Shown piece by piece: positions 10,601 to 17,640 of a stretch of 20,933 nucleotides of DNA. This DNA is from Lingula anatina. Taxonomy: Eukaryota; Brachiopoda; Lingulata; Lingulida; Lingulidae. Location of the stretch: the NCBI RefSeq assembly GCF_001039355.2, contig NW_019776009.1, positions 5,982-26,914 on the forward strand. The letters are read 5' to 3'. Below the pieces are notes generated by a model that was not told the DNA's origin, ran no database searches, and saw nothing but the letters and a program-made list of their open reading frames with translations. Numbering within the stretch: the first letter of the stretch is position 1; each line of letters begins with the position of its first letter. Position numbers and translations under genes: made by a program.

Positions 10601-13600
10601 TACCCTAATAACAGTTTGCTGTTTTATTTGGTTGGTGATTTGTCTTGACGCTGTTAACCTGTAGGGGGCAAGGGTATTTCTGGTACAAGAATGCACTTAT
10701 AAAAGAGGGTATAATTTTGTTCCTGCCTGCTTTTATGTTACTGTTGGTAACAGCCTAAAATCCACGTTTACCAATGATTTTTTATTTGATTTTTTTTTTC
10801 TTTTCTAATAGCCAAAACCCCATTTTCAATTATCACCATGAGTAATTGGAAATTTTTCAACATCCATCACCTTCCCACTTTGTCAGCTTTTAATGATATT
10901 AATCTACCTCATGTTCTCTCCTCCTGTAGCCACAGCATACCCAATACTGCCAGTGAGACCATCCCATGCCACAGAAGCCTCTGTGGAAGACCTTGACCCA
11001 TGTGCCAATGGGAAATGTGCCAAAGCAGCCAGCAGACCGGTGCTGGAGTCCTCGGCCACCGTCTACGTGGTGTTTGGGATCAGGGGACTGGAGAGGACTG
11101 GCGCCAGTGCTGAACACGTGTTGTCTTCTAAGGTACGTCATTTACTTGATCTTTTCAATAAGGAAAATTATGAATGTATGTACAGGCACAGATAAACACA
11201 CATTCATAGACACACACGCACACACACACACACCACACCTGTGACAAACACACCAAATCCAAATCACTAAATATGTACAGAATGCTCACTTTCTCATTTT
11301 GATTTCTTTTAGGATACTCCCATATATGATGAAGACTTTGCTGCCGCCTTCAACATGACTGGAGGAATTGATCATATCGACACTGCCGCCCTGCGAGACC
11401 TGTGTAAGATCTGCCATCTAGTGGCCAACAACAGTGAGCTGGTGAAGCCAGGGTCTGCTCAGTGCTTGCCGTCAGGGTTTAACCATAACAAAGCTACTCG
11501 GGGTTAGTAAGAAAGTCAATTTTTTCTTTTCTTTATTTTTTCAAGTAAGATATGTAATAACATTACATTTGATAAAACCATAAGAAAAGCTACACAGGGT
11601 AAGTGTGAAAGCCATTTTTGATGTTATTTTATTTTATTTTTTACAATTTAGATAGAACAATACTACATGATACATTTCATGTAACAGTCAACCAAAAACA
11701 ATAAATTGTTATCCATACAAAGTCATTTTCCCAGTAGTCTGTATAGTTGTCAGCACTGAGAGACTACTTCTATTTTTTGTATGTAATTTCAGTTCTGCGA
11801 TCTGGTCTTCAGCTGTTTCCAGAATGTGCCAACCTCCCAGGCACAAAGTATGTCAACAACAAGGCAGTGCCACAACATGCTTTTGCCAAACTGAACTCTT
11901 CTGGTCTTTTTTGGATTGCCTTTGCCTTTGAATCAGTAAGTTTTCTCATTCTGGTTGTTTTTTTACTGCTTTGAATAATTTTTAAATTATTTTTTTTTGG
12001 TATTTGAAAGACCATTTCACAGTGCTTTTTTGCTGTTGAACAAATTTTGAATTTGTTTTTATCTTTTTTTTTTCATATATATTTCTTCCACTTAAACACC
12101 TTTACAATGAACATTGGGTGTAATTGCTAATGTGAGAAAAAGACTTTAGTAAGTAAAAAATGAACTTTGGAAAGGTCTGCTATATGGAAAAAAGTAATTG
12201 ATACATGTCAGTGTTTTGCTCTCTGTCAGTGATACATATATATATATATATTTTATTGTGGATACTCTCTCAACACATAAACAAAATGTCTTCCTTTTCA
12301 TTAGACGACTGCCAAAGGCCAGTCTTACTATGGAGCATACAAACAATACGAGAAATGGGAGAAGTTCATCAATCACATCAAGACATCAGTTCTTCCCAAA
12401 GACTCTCCACTGAAAAACATGTATCAGACGTCCGAATTTTGGACCAAGGTGAGTCCATTTTACTGACTTAAAAATTGGACATCTTTGTTTGGTGAATTGC
12501 ATAGAAGCAACTGAATTTAAGAGAGAGTAGGTAAATGGTTGGATTGAAGCATCTTCCATTTTTGATTGTGCAACACAGAACCAAAATAACTTTCTAAATA
12601 AGTTTTAAAAAATTGATCTGAGGAATGGGAAGGAAAAATGCAAAAAAAAGGTTAAGTTCTATTTTTAAGGATATTGTTAAGTTTTTTTCATGACATAATA
12701 AAGCCGTATCAAACTAGCAAGTAACATATTTCATTCAGTCTAATTGGAATGTATTTTGACTAAAATAATTTTCCAAATGTCCAATTTCAACAAGAAGGGC
12801 ATGTGTTTTTCCTTGTCATAGGGATTTGGGTTTTGTGCCCTTTCTCTACTAACACAACTTCCCCTCTCTCCTTTAATGCAATTTCCAAAGAGATCTTTTA
12901 AGTGTTGAAAGTCACACAAACTTTTGGTTTTAGGTATTCATGGAACGTGTTGCAGTTGGGAGCGCCATCTATGGTCTGGTTCTGTCCATGTTGATATGTA
13001 TTGCTGCGGTGGCCGTTTTCACGGGACATGTTCTTTTGCTTCTCATCATTTGTCTTACTATATCTGGTAAGCTGGTTAATGGTTTCTAAATTAGTGAATT
13101 TCTTTTTGTAAGCATTCAGAATAAATGAAAAAATAAACTTATTAAGGCAGTTCATTTGCTATCCTCAAGAAAATTATATTGATTTGTGCGATTCATTAAA
13201 CAAACCACTGTAATGTCTTGTAGACTCTTAGACGGAATTGAAGCCTCTCATTTTATGCACCTCTTTGGAGGGGGTGAGGGAGTAAAAAAAAAAAAAAAAA
13301 AAACAACCATAGAAGTTAAGATGAGAGCACACACCTTCTGTGCCTCCCCTCCTCTCCCTGGGATCAGTGGAGGCAGTGTCTCTATATAATAATAAGTCTC
13401 TGTGTTTCTGTATTATTCCAGGTGTTATTCTCCTTGTGGTCTCTGTGTTTTACCTGTCTGGATGGGAGCTGGGGGCAGTGGAGGCAGTCTCTCTGTCCAT
13501 CCTGGTGGGCTCCTCAGTGGACTACTGTGTCCATTTGGTGGAAGGATATCTGCTGGCTGGTATCCACCCACCACACAATATAAGAGAGGTATGCATATAT

Positions 13601-14248
13601 TTATGGTTGGATTTTTCCCATGTGTAAGTTATTTTGATGGGTTATGTGTGTATATGTTTAATAGAGAATGGACTTTGGTAGAAGGCTAGATTCGTCTATG
13701 TTACCAAGAGGAATTCAAAACTTTCAAATCAGTAGAATTTTTCGTTCCATTCCCTAAACACTTCAGAGTGTCTTGATTGATTTTTACATGCCATTACATA
13801 CTTGTTCAATTAGTGTTTCATTCTTGATGCTTCACTCTGAAATATGTTGTGACAGGGCATTATTGTCATATTACAGAATACCAAAAGTCTGCGACAGTGG
13901 CGAGCCAAGGTAGCAGTCAGCCATATTGGATCCTCCATCTTCAGCAGTGCCGTCACCACAATCGTGGCGGCCATCCCGCTCACCCAAACCACCATACAAC
14001 CCTTTGCCAAATTTGGAGAAATTGTAGCCATTAACACATCCGTGGCCATACTGTACACGTTTACTGCATGCACAGCGTTTTTGAGCTTATTCGGACCAGC
14101 CAAGTTCAAGAGGAATGCGAAATCATCTCTCCTGTCCTTTGTTTGTACTGGCATTTCTATTGGCGCCATTGTCCTGGTGGCTTATTTGGTGGATAGGTTT
14201 GGTGGCGTCACCATCCCTGGGCCAAGTGGAAAGTCCCTGTTTACTTAA
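3359..14248 (+). CDS. disp: Dispatched-family protein (Hedgehog release, RND/SSD transporter), 16 coding exons
   Basis: Joined CDS: 3388-4693, 4989-5085, 5276-5598, 5891-6051, 6402-6544, 7090-7229, 7450-7656, 8234-8406, 8705-9059, 10930-11132, 11313-11502, 11793-11935, 12305-12448, 12934-13066, 13422-13588, 13877-14248. This is 4,257 nt, 1,418 residues plus stop, with every junction in phase and GT-AG. Dispatched proteins release cholesterol-modified Hedgehog from the membrane of producing cells. Visible layout: acidic cytosolic N-terminus; TM1 about 91-121; first large extracellular domain; TM2-6 (about 508-660) forming the sterol-sensing domain with GIGCDD at 574-579; acidic cytosolic loop; TM7 about 785-808; second extracellular domain with LLDLKANLSADGISCVTCSG; TM8-12 with GSSVDY at 1269-1274. 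The aspartates in TM4 and TM10 are the ion-relay positions of the family. Assignment to Dispatched is firm; DISP1 versus DISP2/3 orthology is less so. Confidence 0.95.
4989..5085 (+). CDS. disp: Dispatched coding exon 2
   Basis: Acceptor TATTTAG at 4988; donor ACAAG|GTGACT at 5086. It encodes GYASHMDRRPEQNAKFKEFV followed by VTYVNKLDRSST, the conserved end of the first extracellular domain. The entry phase (one base carried) and exit phase (two carried) match both neighbours. The exon is too short and out of frame context to stand as a separate gene. Confidence 0.93.
5276..5598 (+). CDS. disp: Dispatched coding exon 3 (TM2, TM3, start of TM4)
   Basis: Acceptor CATTCTTTTCAG at 5275; donor ATAG|GTAGGT at 5599. 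It encodes residues 468-575, with VQVLYGGNEIFDYEVDQTF leading into TM2 (about 508-530), then TM3 (about 533-556) and the first part of TM4 ending GIG. The LTSFSVWLSFIGLLSV and ALGILNGAASFLIIGIG blocks are characteristic of the Dispatched sterol-sensing domain. The pyrimidine tract of its acceptor is duplicated into the first codons of the exon, so HILFKE looks like translated splice-site sequence. Confidence 0.94.
5599..5890 (+). repeat. intron 3 with a 33-34 bp tandem repeat, six copies, starting at the donor
   Basis: Copies of AGGTGCTGCCACCTT (each a short palindrome, AGGTG/CACCT) begin at 5601, 5635, 5668, 5702, 5735 and 5769, so the period is 33-34 bp. The real donor lies inside the first copy. 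The 14-mer ATAGGTAGGTGCTG at the donor (5595-5608) recurs exactly at 5696-5709, making a perfect decoy donor 101 bp downstream. Confidence 0.85.
5891..6051 (+). CDS. disp: Dispatched coding exon 4 (TM4 aspartates, TM5)
   Basis: Acceptor TTATTTTAG at 5890; donor TTCT|GTGAGT at 6052. It completes GIG-CDDVFVFINTFRQ, where D578 and D579 occupy the conserved acidic pair of TM4 in RND/SSD proteins, and continues through TM5 (TVTTAGLATFFTSFTTAAAF). It ends in phase 0 at NVPSS. The conserved position after GIG is usually V in relatives that I recall; here it is C, a mild change. Confidence 0.95.
6052..6401 (+). other. intron 4, AT-rich, no feature seen
   Basis: 350 bp between GTGAGT and TATTTCTAG. 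I see no repeat, RNA or coding remnant beyond general AT-richness. Confidence 0.7.
6402..6544 (+). CDS. disp: Dispatched coding exon 5 (TM6)
   Basis: Acceptor TATATTTCTAG at 6401; donor TGTTG|GTAAGT at 6545. It encodes IPALHEFGLFMCLIVACCWV and onward through TM6 to LPPALNIWYRFFSKCERL. This closes the sterol-sensing domain and begins the central cytosolic loop. It exits with two bases carried, matching exon 6. Confidence 0.94.
6545..7089 (+). repeat. intron 5 with degenerate copies of the exon 5 end and donor
   Basis: GGTAAGTT, the real donor at 6544-6551, recurs at 6592-6599, 6635-6642 and 6742-6749, with GGCAAGTT at 6780-6787. Upstream of the 6742 copy, CTCCAAGTGTGAAAGACT (6711-6728) matches exon 5 CTCTAAATGTGAGAGACT (6512-6529) at 15 of 18 positions, with nearly the same spacing to the GT (14 versus 15 nt). 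The intron therefore contains at least one decayed duplicate of the exon 5 3' end. The rest (6790-7089) shows nothing notable. Confidence 0.8.
7090..7229 (+). CDS. disp: Dispatched coding exon 6 (central cytosolic loop)
   Basis: Acceptor CTTATTCCAG at 7089; donor GATG|GTAAGA at 7230. It encodes a polar, poorly conserved stretch (CGQTCKGHSSVQLPTDVQHF, then Ser/Asp/Gln-rich) of the cytosolic loop between TM6 and TM7. Identification rests on phase agreement with exons 5 and 7 and good splice sites rather than on motifs. Confidence 0.85.
7450..7656 (+). CDS. disp: Dispatched coding exon 7 (acidic loop, entry to TM7)
   Basis: Acceptor TCTGTTGTACAG at 7449; donor GATAG|GTAAGA at 7657. It starts with an acidic run (ENDEDDDEDDD) followed by MLLMLEEELHQSLIEEG. 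It then becomes basic and aromatic (GLTVRIQAILYHYVAVPVIH), leading into TM7. The pattern of acidic loop then amphipathic pre-TM7 helix fits the half-way linker of RND transporters. It carries one base into exon 8. Confidence 0.9.
7657..8233 (+). other. intron 7
   Basis: 577 bp. It includes a C10/A10 homopolymer junction near 7709-7729 and a less AT-rich stretch at about 7920-8120 with a short open frame. That frame is not needed: exons 7 and 8 join in phase inside TM7 (FFVI-GGFLIM) without it. No repeat with a clear boundary was found. Confidence 0.7.
8234..8406 (+). CDS. disp: Dispatched coding exon 8 (TM7, start of second extracellular domain)
   Basis: Acceptor CATTTCCAG at 8233; donor TTCAAG|GTAAAG at 8407. 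It encodes GGFLIMLAVSIGLITQL of TM7, then PPQLFKENTNLQQLLDLKAN and LSADGISCVTCSG. The last block, with its paired cysteines, is one of the strongest Dispatched signatures in the window. It ends in phase 0. Confidence 0.95.
8407..8704 (+). other. intron 8
   Basis: 298 bp, AT-rich, with a short ATA/AAT microsatellite at about 8424-8441. Nothing else is recognised. Confidence 0.7.
8705..9059 (+). CDS. disp: Dispatched coding exon 9 with Pro/Thr-rich mucin-like insert
   Basis: Acceptor TACCTTTTTAG at 8704; preferred donor GCAA|GTAAGC at 9060. It encodes residues 851-968: a Pro/Thr/His-rich segment and then a Ser/Thr tract (about 921-962) written largely as ACT/ACA codons, a coding microsatellite at about 8945-9020. 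It lies in the second extracellular domain, so dense O-glycosylation is plausible. A second donor, CCAA|GTAGGA at 8901, has the same phase and would remove 53 residues (8901-9059) in frame. Which donor is used, or whether both are, cannot be told from sequence. The exon start is firm; its end is moderately sure. Confidence 0.78.
9060..10929 (+). other. intron 9, the largest intron (1,870 bp)
   Basis: Spans GTAAGC to TCCTCCTGTAG. It carries a minisatellite field from about 9250 to 10160 (listed separately). The remaining 10160-10929 is AT-rich with no recognised element. Size depends on the donor chosen for exon 9. Confidence 0.75.
9250..10110. repeat. minisatellite field with an 82 bp dimeric higher-order repeat
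   Basis: Monomers of about 41 bp carry variants of CTGGCATGCACCTAGTTG...TGTGGTG. From 9716 to about 10000 two diverged monomers alternate: one with GGCATGCACCTAGTTGAGCA, one with GACATATACCTGGTTTGACA. CTGGC of the first type begins at 9716, 9798, 9880 and 9962, an exact 82 bp period. After that, three single monomers follow. A separate, shorter array of 33-34 bp units (TGGCATGCACTTAGTTACTG type) lies at about 9250-9335, and isolated GGCATGCAC boxes recur between the two. 82 is not a multiple of three, so open frames across it are incidental. Confidence 0.9.
10930..11132 (+). CDS. disp: Dispatched coding exon 10 (second extracellular domain)
   Basis: Acceptor CTCCTCCTGTAG at 10929; donor TCTAAG|GTACGT at 11133. 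It encodes residues 969-1036, including the paired-Cys stretch DLDPCANGKCAKAA and the conserved beta-strand block ATVYVVFGIRGLERTGA. It enters with one base carried from exon 9 and ends in phase 0. Confidence 0.93.
11133..11312 (+). other. intron 10 with short CA microsatellite
   Basis: 180 bp; a CA-rich tract lies at about 11208-11237. Standard GTACGT donor and TTCTTTTAG acceptor. Confidence 0.75.
11313..11502 (+). CDS. disp: Dispatched coding exon 11 (second extracellular domain)
   Basis: Acceptor GATTTCTTTTAG at 11312; donor CGGG|GTTAGT at 11503. It encodes residues 1037-1099: DTPIYDEDFAAAFNMTGGID and a cysteine-containing helix (LRDLCKICHLVANNSEL). NMT and NNS are candidate N-glycosylation sites. 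The donor is weaker than consensus at +3, which matters because a stronger copy lies 96 bp downstream in the intron. Confidence 0.92.
11503..11792 (+). repeat. intron 11 with a duplicate of the exon 11 end and donor
   Basis: AACCATAACAAAGCTAC at the end of exon 11 (11481-11497) recurs as AACCATAAGAAAAGCTAC at 11577-11594. The copy is followed by CAGG|GTAAGT (GT at 11599), a better donor than the real GTTAGT. The similarity continues into the intron, GAAAGTCAATTTTT against GAAAGCCATTTTT. Using the copy would include an in-frame TAG at once (CGG GGT TAG), so it cannot yield a full protein. Confidence 0.85.
11793..11935 (+). CDS. disp: Dispatched coding exon 12
   Basis: Acceptor TGTAATTTCAG at 11792; donor GAATCA|GTAAGT at 11936. 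It encodes residues 1100-1147 of the second extracellular domain: VLRSGLQLFPECANLPG and AFAKLNSSGLFWIAFAFES. It enters with one base carried and ends in phase 0. Confidence 0.92.
11936..12304 (+). other. intron 12
   Basis: 369 bp, AT-rich, with a short TA run at about 12235-12250. No other feature is recognised. Confidence 0.7.
12305..12448 (+). CDS. disp: Dispatched coding exon 13
   Basis: Acceptor CCTTTTCATTAG at 12304; donor ACCAAG|GTGAGT at 12449. It encodes exactly 48 residues (1148-1195) in phase 0 at both ends: AKGQSYYGAYKQYEKWEKF, and then MYQTSEFWTK just before TM8. The closing FQTS/YQTS-xFW block is a recurring pre-TM8 feature of Dispatched proteins. Being symmetric, this exon could be skipped without a frameshift. 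Confidence 0.92.
12449..12933 (+). other. intron 13
   Basis: 485 bp, AT-rich; no repeat, RNA or coding remnant recognised. Confidence 0.7.
12934..13066 (+). CDS. disp: Dispatched coding exon 14 (TM8, start of TM9)
   Basis: Acceptor TTTTGGTTTTAG at 12933; donor ATCTG|GTAAGC at 13067. It encodes VFMERVAVGSAIYGLVLSML followed by ICIAAVAVFTGHVLLLLIIC, that is TM8 and most of TM9. It carries one base into exon 15. Confidence 0.93.
13067..13421 (+). other. intron 14 with A19 tract and exon-15-like fragments
   Basis: 355 bp. It has an A19 run at about 13285-13303. At 13363-13385, TCAGTGGAGGCAGTGTCTCT resembles exon 15 GGCAGTGGAGGCAGTCTCTC (13473 onward), and GTCTCTGTGTTT at 13396-13407 equals exon 15 at 13439-13450. 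These look like local duplications of exon 15 pieces just upstream of its acceptor. Confidence 0.7.
13422..13588 (+). CDS. disp: Dispatched coding exon 15 (TM9 end, TM10 with GSSVDY)
   Basis: Acceptor CTGTATTATTCCAG at 13421; donor AGAGAG|GTATGC at 13589. It encodes residues 1240-1295: GVILLVVSVFYLSGWELGAV, then TM10 with GSSVDYCVHLVEGY. D1273 sits at the position paired with the TM4 aspartates in RND proteins. It ends in phase 0 at PPHNIRE. Confidence 0.95.
13877..14248 (+). CDS. disp: Dispatched coding exon 16 (TM11, TM12, C-terminus)
   Basis: It encodes residues 1296-1418 to TAA at 14246-14248: SLRQWRAKVAVSHIGSSIFS, TM11, then PFAKFGEIVAINTSVAILYT with TM12. After FGPAKFKRN comes a further hydrophobic stretch (LLSFVCTGISIGAIVLVAYL). 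Two acceptors are possible: AG at 13855, which adds seven residues (GIIVILQ), and AG at 13876. I prefer 13876 because the spacing between PPH and RQWR then matches vertebrate relatives as I recall them; both are in phase. The cytosolic tail is very short compared with the long tails of vertebrate DISP1/2. Confidence 0.9.
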   Translation, partial: NTKSLRQWRAKVAVSHIGSSIFSSAVTTIVAAIPLTQTTIQPFAKFGEIVAINTSVAILYTFTACTAFLSLFGPAKFKRNAKSSLLSFVCTGISIGAIVLVAYLVDRFGGVTIPGPSGKSLFT

Positions 14249-16202
14249 TTTATGTCCTTCGCAATTCCTCAGTTTTGCGATTACTGAATTAAGTTGGGAA
14301 TGGCTTCGTTGTGACAGCCTGGATTTCCATGCAAAATTGATGCCATAATATTTTTAACTGCTCTTGAGAATGTTATTGGAAAAAAAAGTTCCAGCATTTT
14401 TATGGAACCACATATGTAATGGTTCAGGTTGGTGAAATTTGTTAGCATTTACGGAAGCCAAATTTCATGGTCAAAACATTTAGCATATGCCTTTGTTGAT
14501 GCATGATGACCATATGTTTTGCCAAAACTGTTGACCTTAAGTCAAAGGTCACTGTCTGTCATTAGTTATCTGCACAGCTTTGCAAGTGATATACTGGAAG
14601 TAGGTTTAGCTTCCATTGTTTGTGTGTGTGTTATGTTTTTGTGTCTTCAAAAACACATTTATATTACCAGAGGAGTGAGATAATGTCTGATTTGGTATTG
14701 AGTAGAATTATCTTTTGGTGCAAGTGCAATGTTGAAATCTCTAAATGTTCAGAAGAATCATGATATAGGAAGGTAATATGGTAGCATATGTGGACAGGGG
14801 AGACCATATATTTTACACGGGTTCTCCTGCTGATGACACACGTGTTTGATTTTGGTAATTATGTGGAAAATTGCATGAAAAAGTAGGCACTTTTATATTA
14901 ATTTTCGGAATGAAACTTTATTTGCAGTTCTTAAAATAGTTGCAAGAAATACATTGGAGTTCTAACATTGGAATTCTGTTTATGTCAATTTTTATTTTAT
15001 TTTATTTATTTATTTTTAAATTTTGTATTCTACAGAATTGTTTATCAAAATGCTAACATATTTAGAGTAAGGTAAATGTTCGCTAATTATGAGTAATTAC
15101 AATATTGACATAATATATATGTATAGGTTTACTCAGCTTTTTATATGTGGAATTAAGCATTTATGGTTGCATTTGTGTATTCATTTAACATACCCTTTTA
15201 ACACATTTTTCAGAGTTGGTTGTTTTTAGATTCCTTACCATGGATTTTTAACTCCAATTAAAACTATTCAAAGTTAGTGCTCCCATTGTTTAAATGCATA
15301 GATGACTTATTCTTATTTTTAGCCCTCCCTCAAAAATTATTTTTCATTTTGCCTCGTGTTGTCTATAAACCATGATTAAAATGAATGAATCTAAAAAGAT
15401 ATGGAAAATTTTAACAAAATAATGGAGTATTTTGAACCAATAGATTGATGCCACTGAATTAGGCAACAGCACAATTAAGACCGTTTAGGGGCATGCACTT
15501 CCATAATATTCCTTCCATGTATTTGGCATAAAATGGTTAGATATTCTCATTATATTTCTCTTTTTAAAAGATATTTCATCTTTTTTGGCCTATTGGCTTG
15601 TTTTATTATGGTGATCTTTACTTTATGTCATTTGAGGAAGGCCTATAGTGAGAGGTTCTGAAGATTGCATTGTCGCCAACGATTCTTTAATCTCGAGTGG
15701 AAAATGTAGTAGCAGAGAGAAAAAGTGTAACCTACTTTTCTCTGTCCCTTTTAGAATTGAAGAGTATACATAATACTTTACAATATATTTGACTTGAGTC
15801 TGTATTTGTCCACATTGTGAGATTATTACATGTAGATACTCTCTTGCACATGTTCTTTGCGAGTTTGCTTCCTACTGTTCAGTCAGTTGACCATGTGAAC
15901 AGTGGGGTCTTGGTTTAGGTGGCTCTCTAATGTTATAGAAAGGAAGTTAAAAAGGAAATCTCTTAAAGTGCACTGAAAAAGACTGTGTTGAAAATAAAGT
16001 GCAGCAGTGGATGGGAGGACCTTACTATACTGAGACATTTTAGCATGCAATTTTATTGTACGCACATATTTTTTAGTGGAAATTAGTTGCCATCTTTTAA
16101 TACATTCAAGCATGGAAGTGATACATAGTTTATGAAGGAACTAAGGTCCATTGAAAGGAAGCGGAGGTCTTTACTTTAGAACTGAAAATATTAATTACCA
16201 TA

Positions 16203-16327
16203 TAGGGTTTTTACTCGATCTTTCCATTGGGCAAAAATTGTAAAACTTTCAGATACAGAAATCATTAAAATATAGAATCATTAAAATTCACAAATTCCCC
16301 TATTGAAAAGATCGAGTTATTACCCTA
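16203..16327. mobile_element. small MITE-like inverted-repeat element, about 121-125 bp
   Basis: Terminal inverted repeats of about 28-30 bp: left arm GGGTTTTTACTCGATCTTTC plus CATTGGG (from 16205), right arm the reverse complement of GGGTAATAACTCGATCTTTT plus CAATAGGGG (ending 16325). TA is present at both borders (16203-16204 and 16326-16327), fitting a TA target-site duplication as for Tc1/mariner-like or some Harbinger-like elements. The interior is AT-rich with a repeated ATCATTAAAAT box and no coding capacity. Confidence 0.7.
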
Positions 16328-16368
16328 CTTCATCTTAGGTACATCCAGTAGTATTTCTGTGAAAAGAG

Positions 16369-16369
16369 T

Positions 16370-16410
<41 letters not shown>

Positions 16411-16411
16411 T
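16369..16411. repeat. ATTT tetranucleotide microsatellite
   Basis: About ten tandem TTTA units. A related, impure TTTA/TTTTA tract lies at about 16519-16560. Both are preceded by GTGAAAAGAGTT (16361 and 16491), so the two tracts may share an origin by local duplication. Confidence 0.9.
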
Positions 16412-17288
16412 TTTGTGTGTGAAAGATGTCCATTATTCTCATTAATTTAGCAAACCAGTACTGGTCACCATGGGCTGTCAGTTTTTCAGTGAAAAGAGTT
16501 GTGGCTTTTTTTTTTCATTTTATTTTTATTTATTTATTTATTTTTATTTATTTATTTTTTTCTTTTATGAACCAGGAGCAAAAACGAAGCAGGCACTGTG
16601 AAATGGCATCAGAAGCATTGGGCATTTTGTACACCTGTTTATGGACAACGATATGTAATGCTGTTGGTATCTTTTATTATATTTGTTTGAAGCAGTTTGC
16701 TTTGTGGATATGAGCACTGATAGTTTATTGAGCATTTTGGAACATTTATATGTATTTATATTAAAGGTGGACACTACATATAGCATGCAGTGATTTTGAT
16801 AAGTTATGTAAGTGCATTTTGTGCTACCGTATTCATAATCTCACCTAGGATATTGGCTGTAACATGGCTCACAAGGCAAATTAAGCTTGGATTTTAACTT
16901 AAACTGAGGTAAAAAAAGTGAGTGTATAGAAGATTTCTTTCACTTAACATTGCTTGGTCTAAGTGATATACTGGAACTGAGTGCACTGATTAGCAGTGCA
17001 GGAAACAGGAAAATAAATTTATGTATGAAGGATGAAAGTTTCTGGTTGTGTATTTACACTTCTGCCTTTATTTTTGTTTAAAAAAATTGTTGCTAACTTT
17101 TCCAAAACTACACGAAAGTTTTAGCTCCCACTATAGATATAGTCCATTTATGTCCAGCTGATAGAAAATATTTCAGTTCGGTGTGGATTAAAAAAGCCTT
17201 CTCAGACCATGTTTTAACTAGGCATAATAATTTTCGTCTTATTTTATATAATTACAAACAAATAACAACTGACCAGATTGGGGAGAAC

Positions 17289-17311
17289 TTTTTTTTTTTT
17301 TTTTTTTTTTT
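17289..17311. repeat. poly(T) tract, T23
   Basis: Uninterrupted T run between GAGAACT and GCTCAG. Confidence 0.9.
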
Positions 17312-17433
17312 GCTCAGTTTACTTCACTTTCCGTTAATCCTCAAATATTTCAACTTGACAGTATGAGTAATATATTGTCCGACATAAGCCAACTTTGGGA
17401 AAGGCACTGTCCGTGTTTTTGAACATCTTGTCT

Positions 17434-17600
17434 TAGGCCGCTTTCAGAACGGTTTCTGCAGGCTTCTCGCGTGTGGTAGGCCGGGAGACCATTATGGGAT
17501 TAAGCAGCATCGCTTTCAAGTGTGACCGGCCATTTTTGATCTACGGACCAGTTTGTCTGCGGATCATCTGTTGTGAATGCGACCTGCGACGGCTAGGTTC
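17434..17600. mobile_element. possible decayed DNA-transposon fragment
   Basis: A GC-richer patch in AT-rich surroundings. Its left end, TAGGCCGCTTTCAGAACGG, partly mirrors its right end, CTGTTGTGAATGCG...CGGCTAG: CGCTTTCAGAACGG against CGCATTCACAACAG on the other strand, with an 8 nt offset nearer the terminus. Terminal repeats of this look are common in non-autonomous DNA transposons. The match is weak and no target duplication is clear. Confidence 0.3.
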
Positions 17601-17640
17601 AATGTTCAAACTGCTTTTTTTTAACACTTAAAAGTGTTTT

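Larger units (their letters stand above)
14249..17640. other. Dispatched 3' UTR and convergent intergenic region
   Basis: No coding region is seen on either strand. The + strand gene must end here. Candidate polyadenylation hexamers AATAAA lie at 15993-15998 and 17012-17017, without a downstream element that I can defend. The region contains an inverted-repeat element (16203-16327), ATTT microsatellites, a T23 run (17289-17311) and a less AT-rich patch at about 17434-17600 that may be a transposon remnant. Directly after the - strand stop codon, a perfect 7 bp hairpin (AACACTT/AAGTGTT) lies at 17623-17638. Confidence 0.65.
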
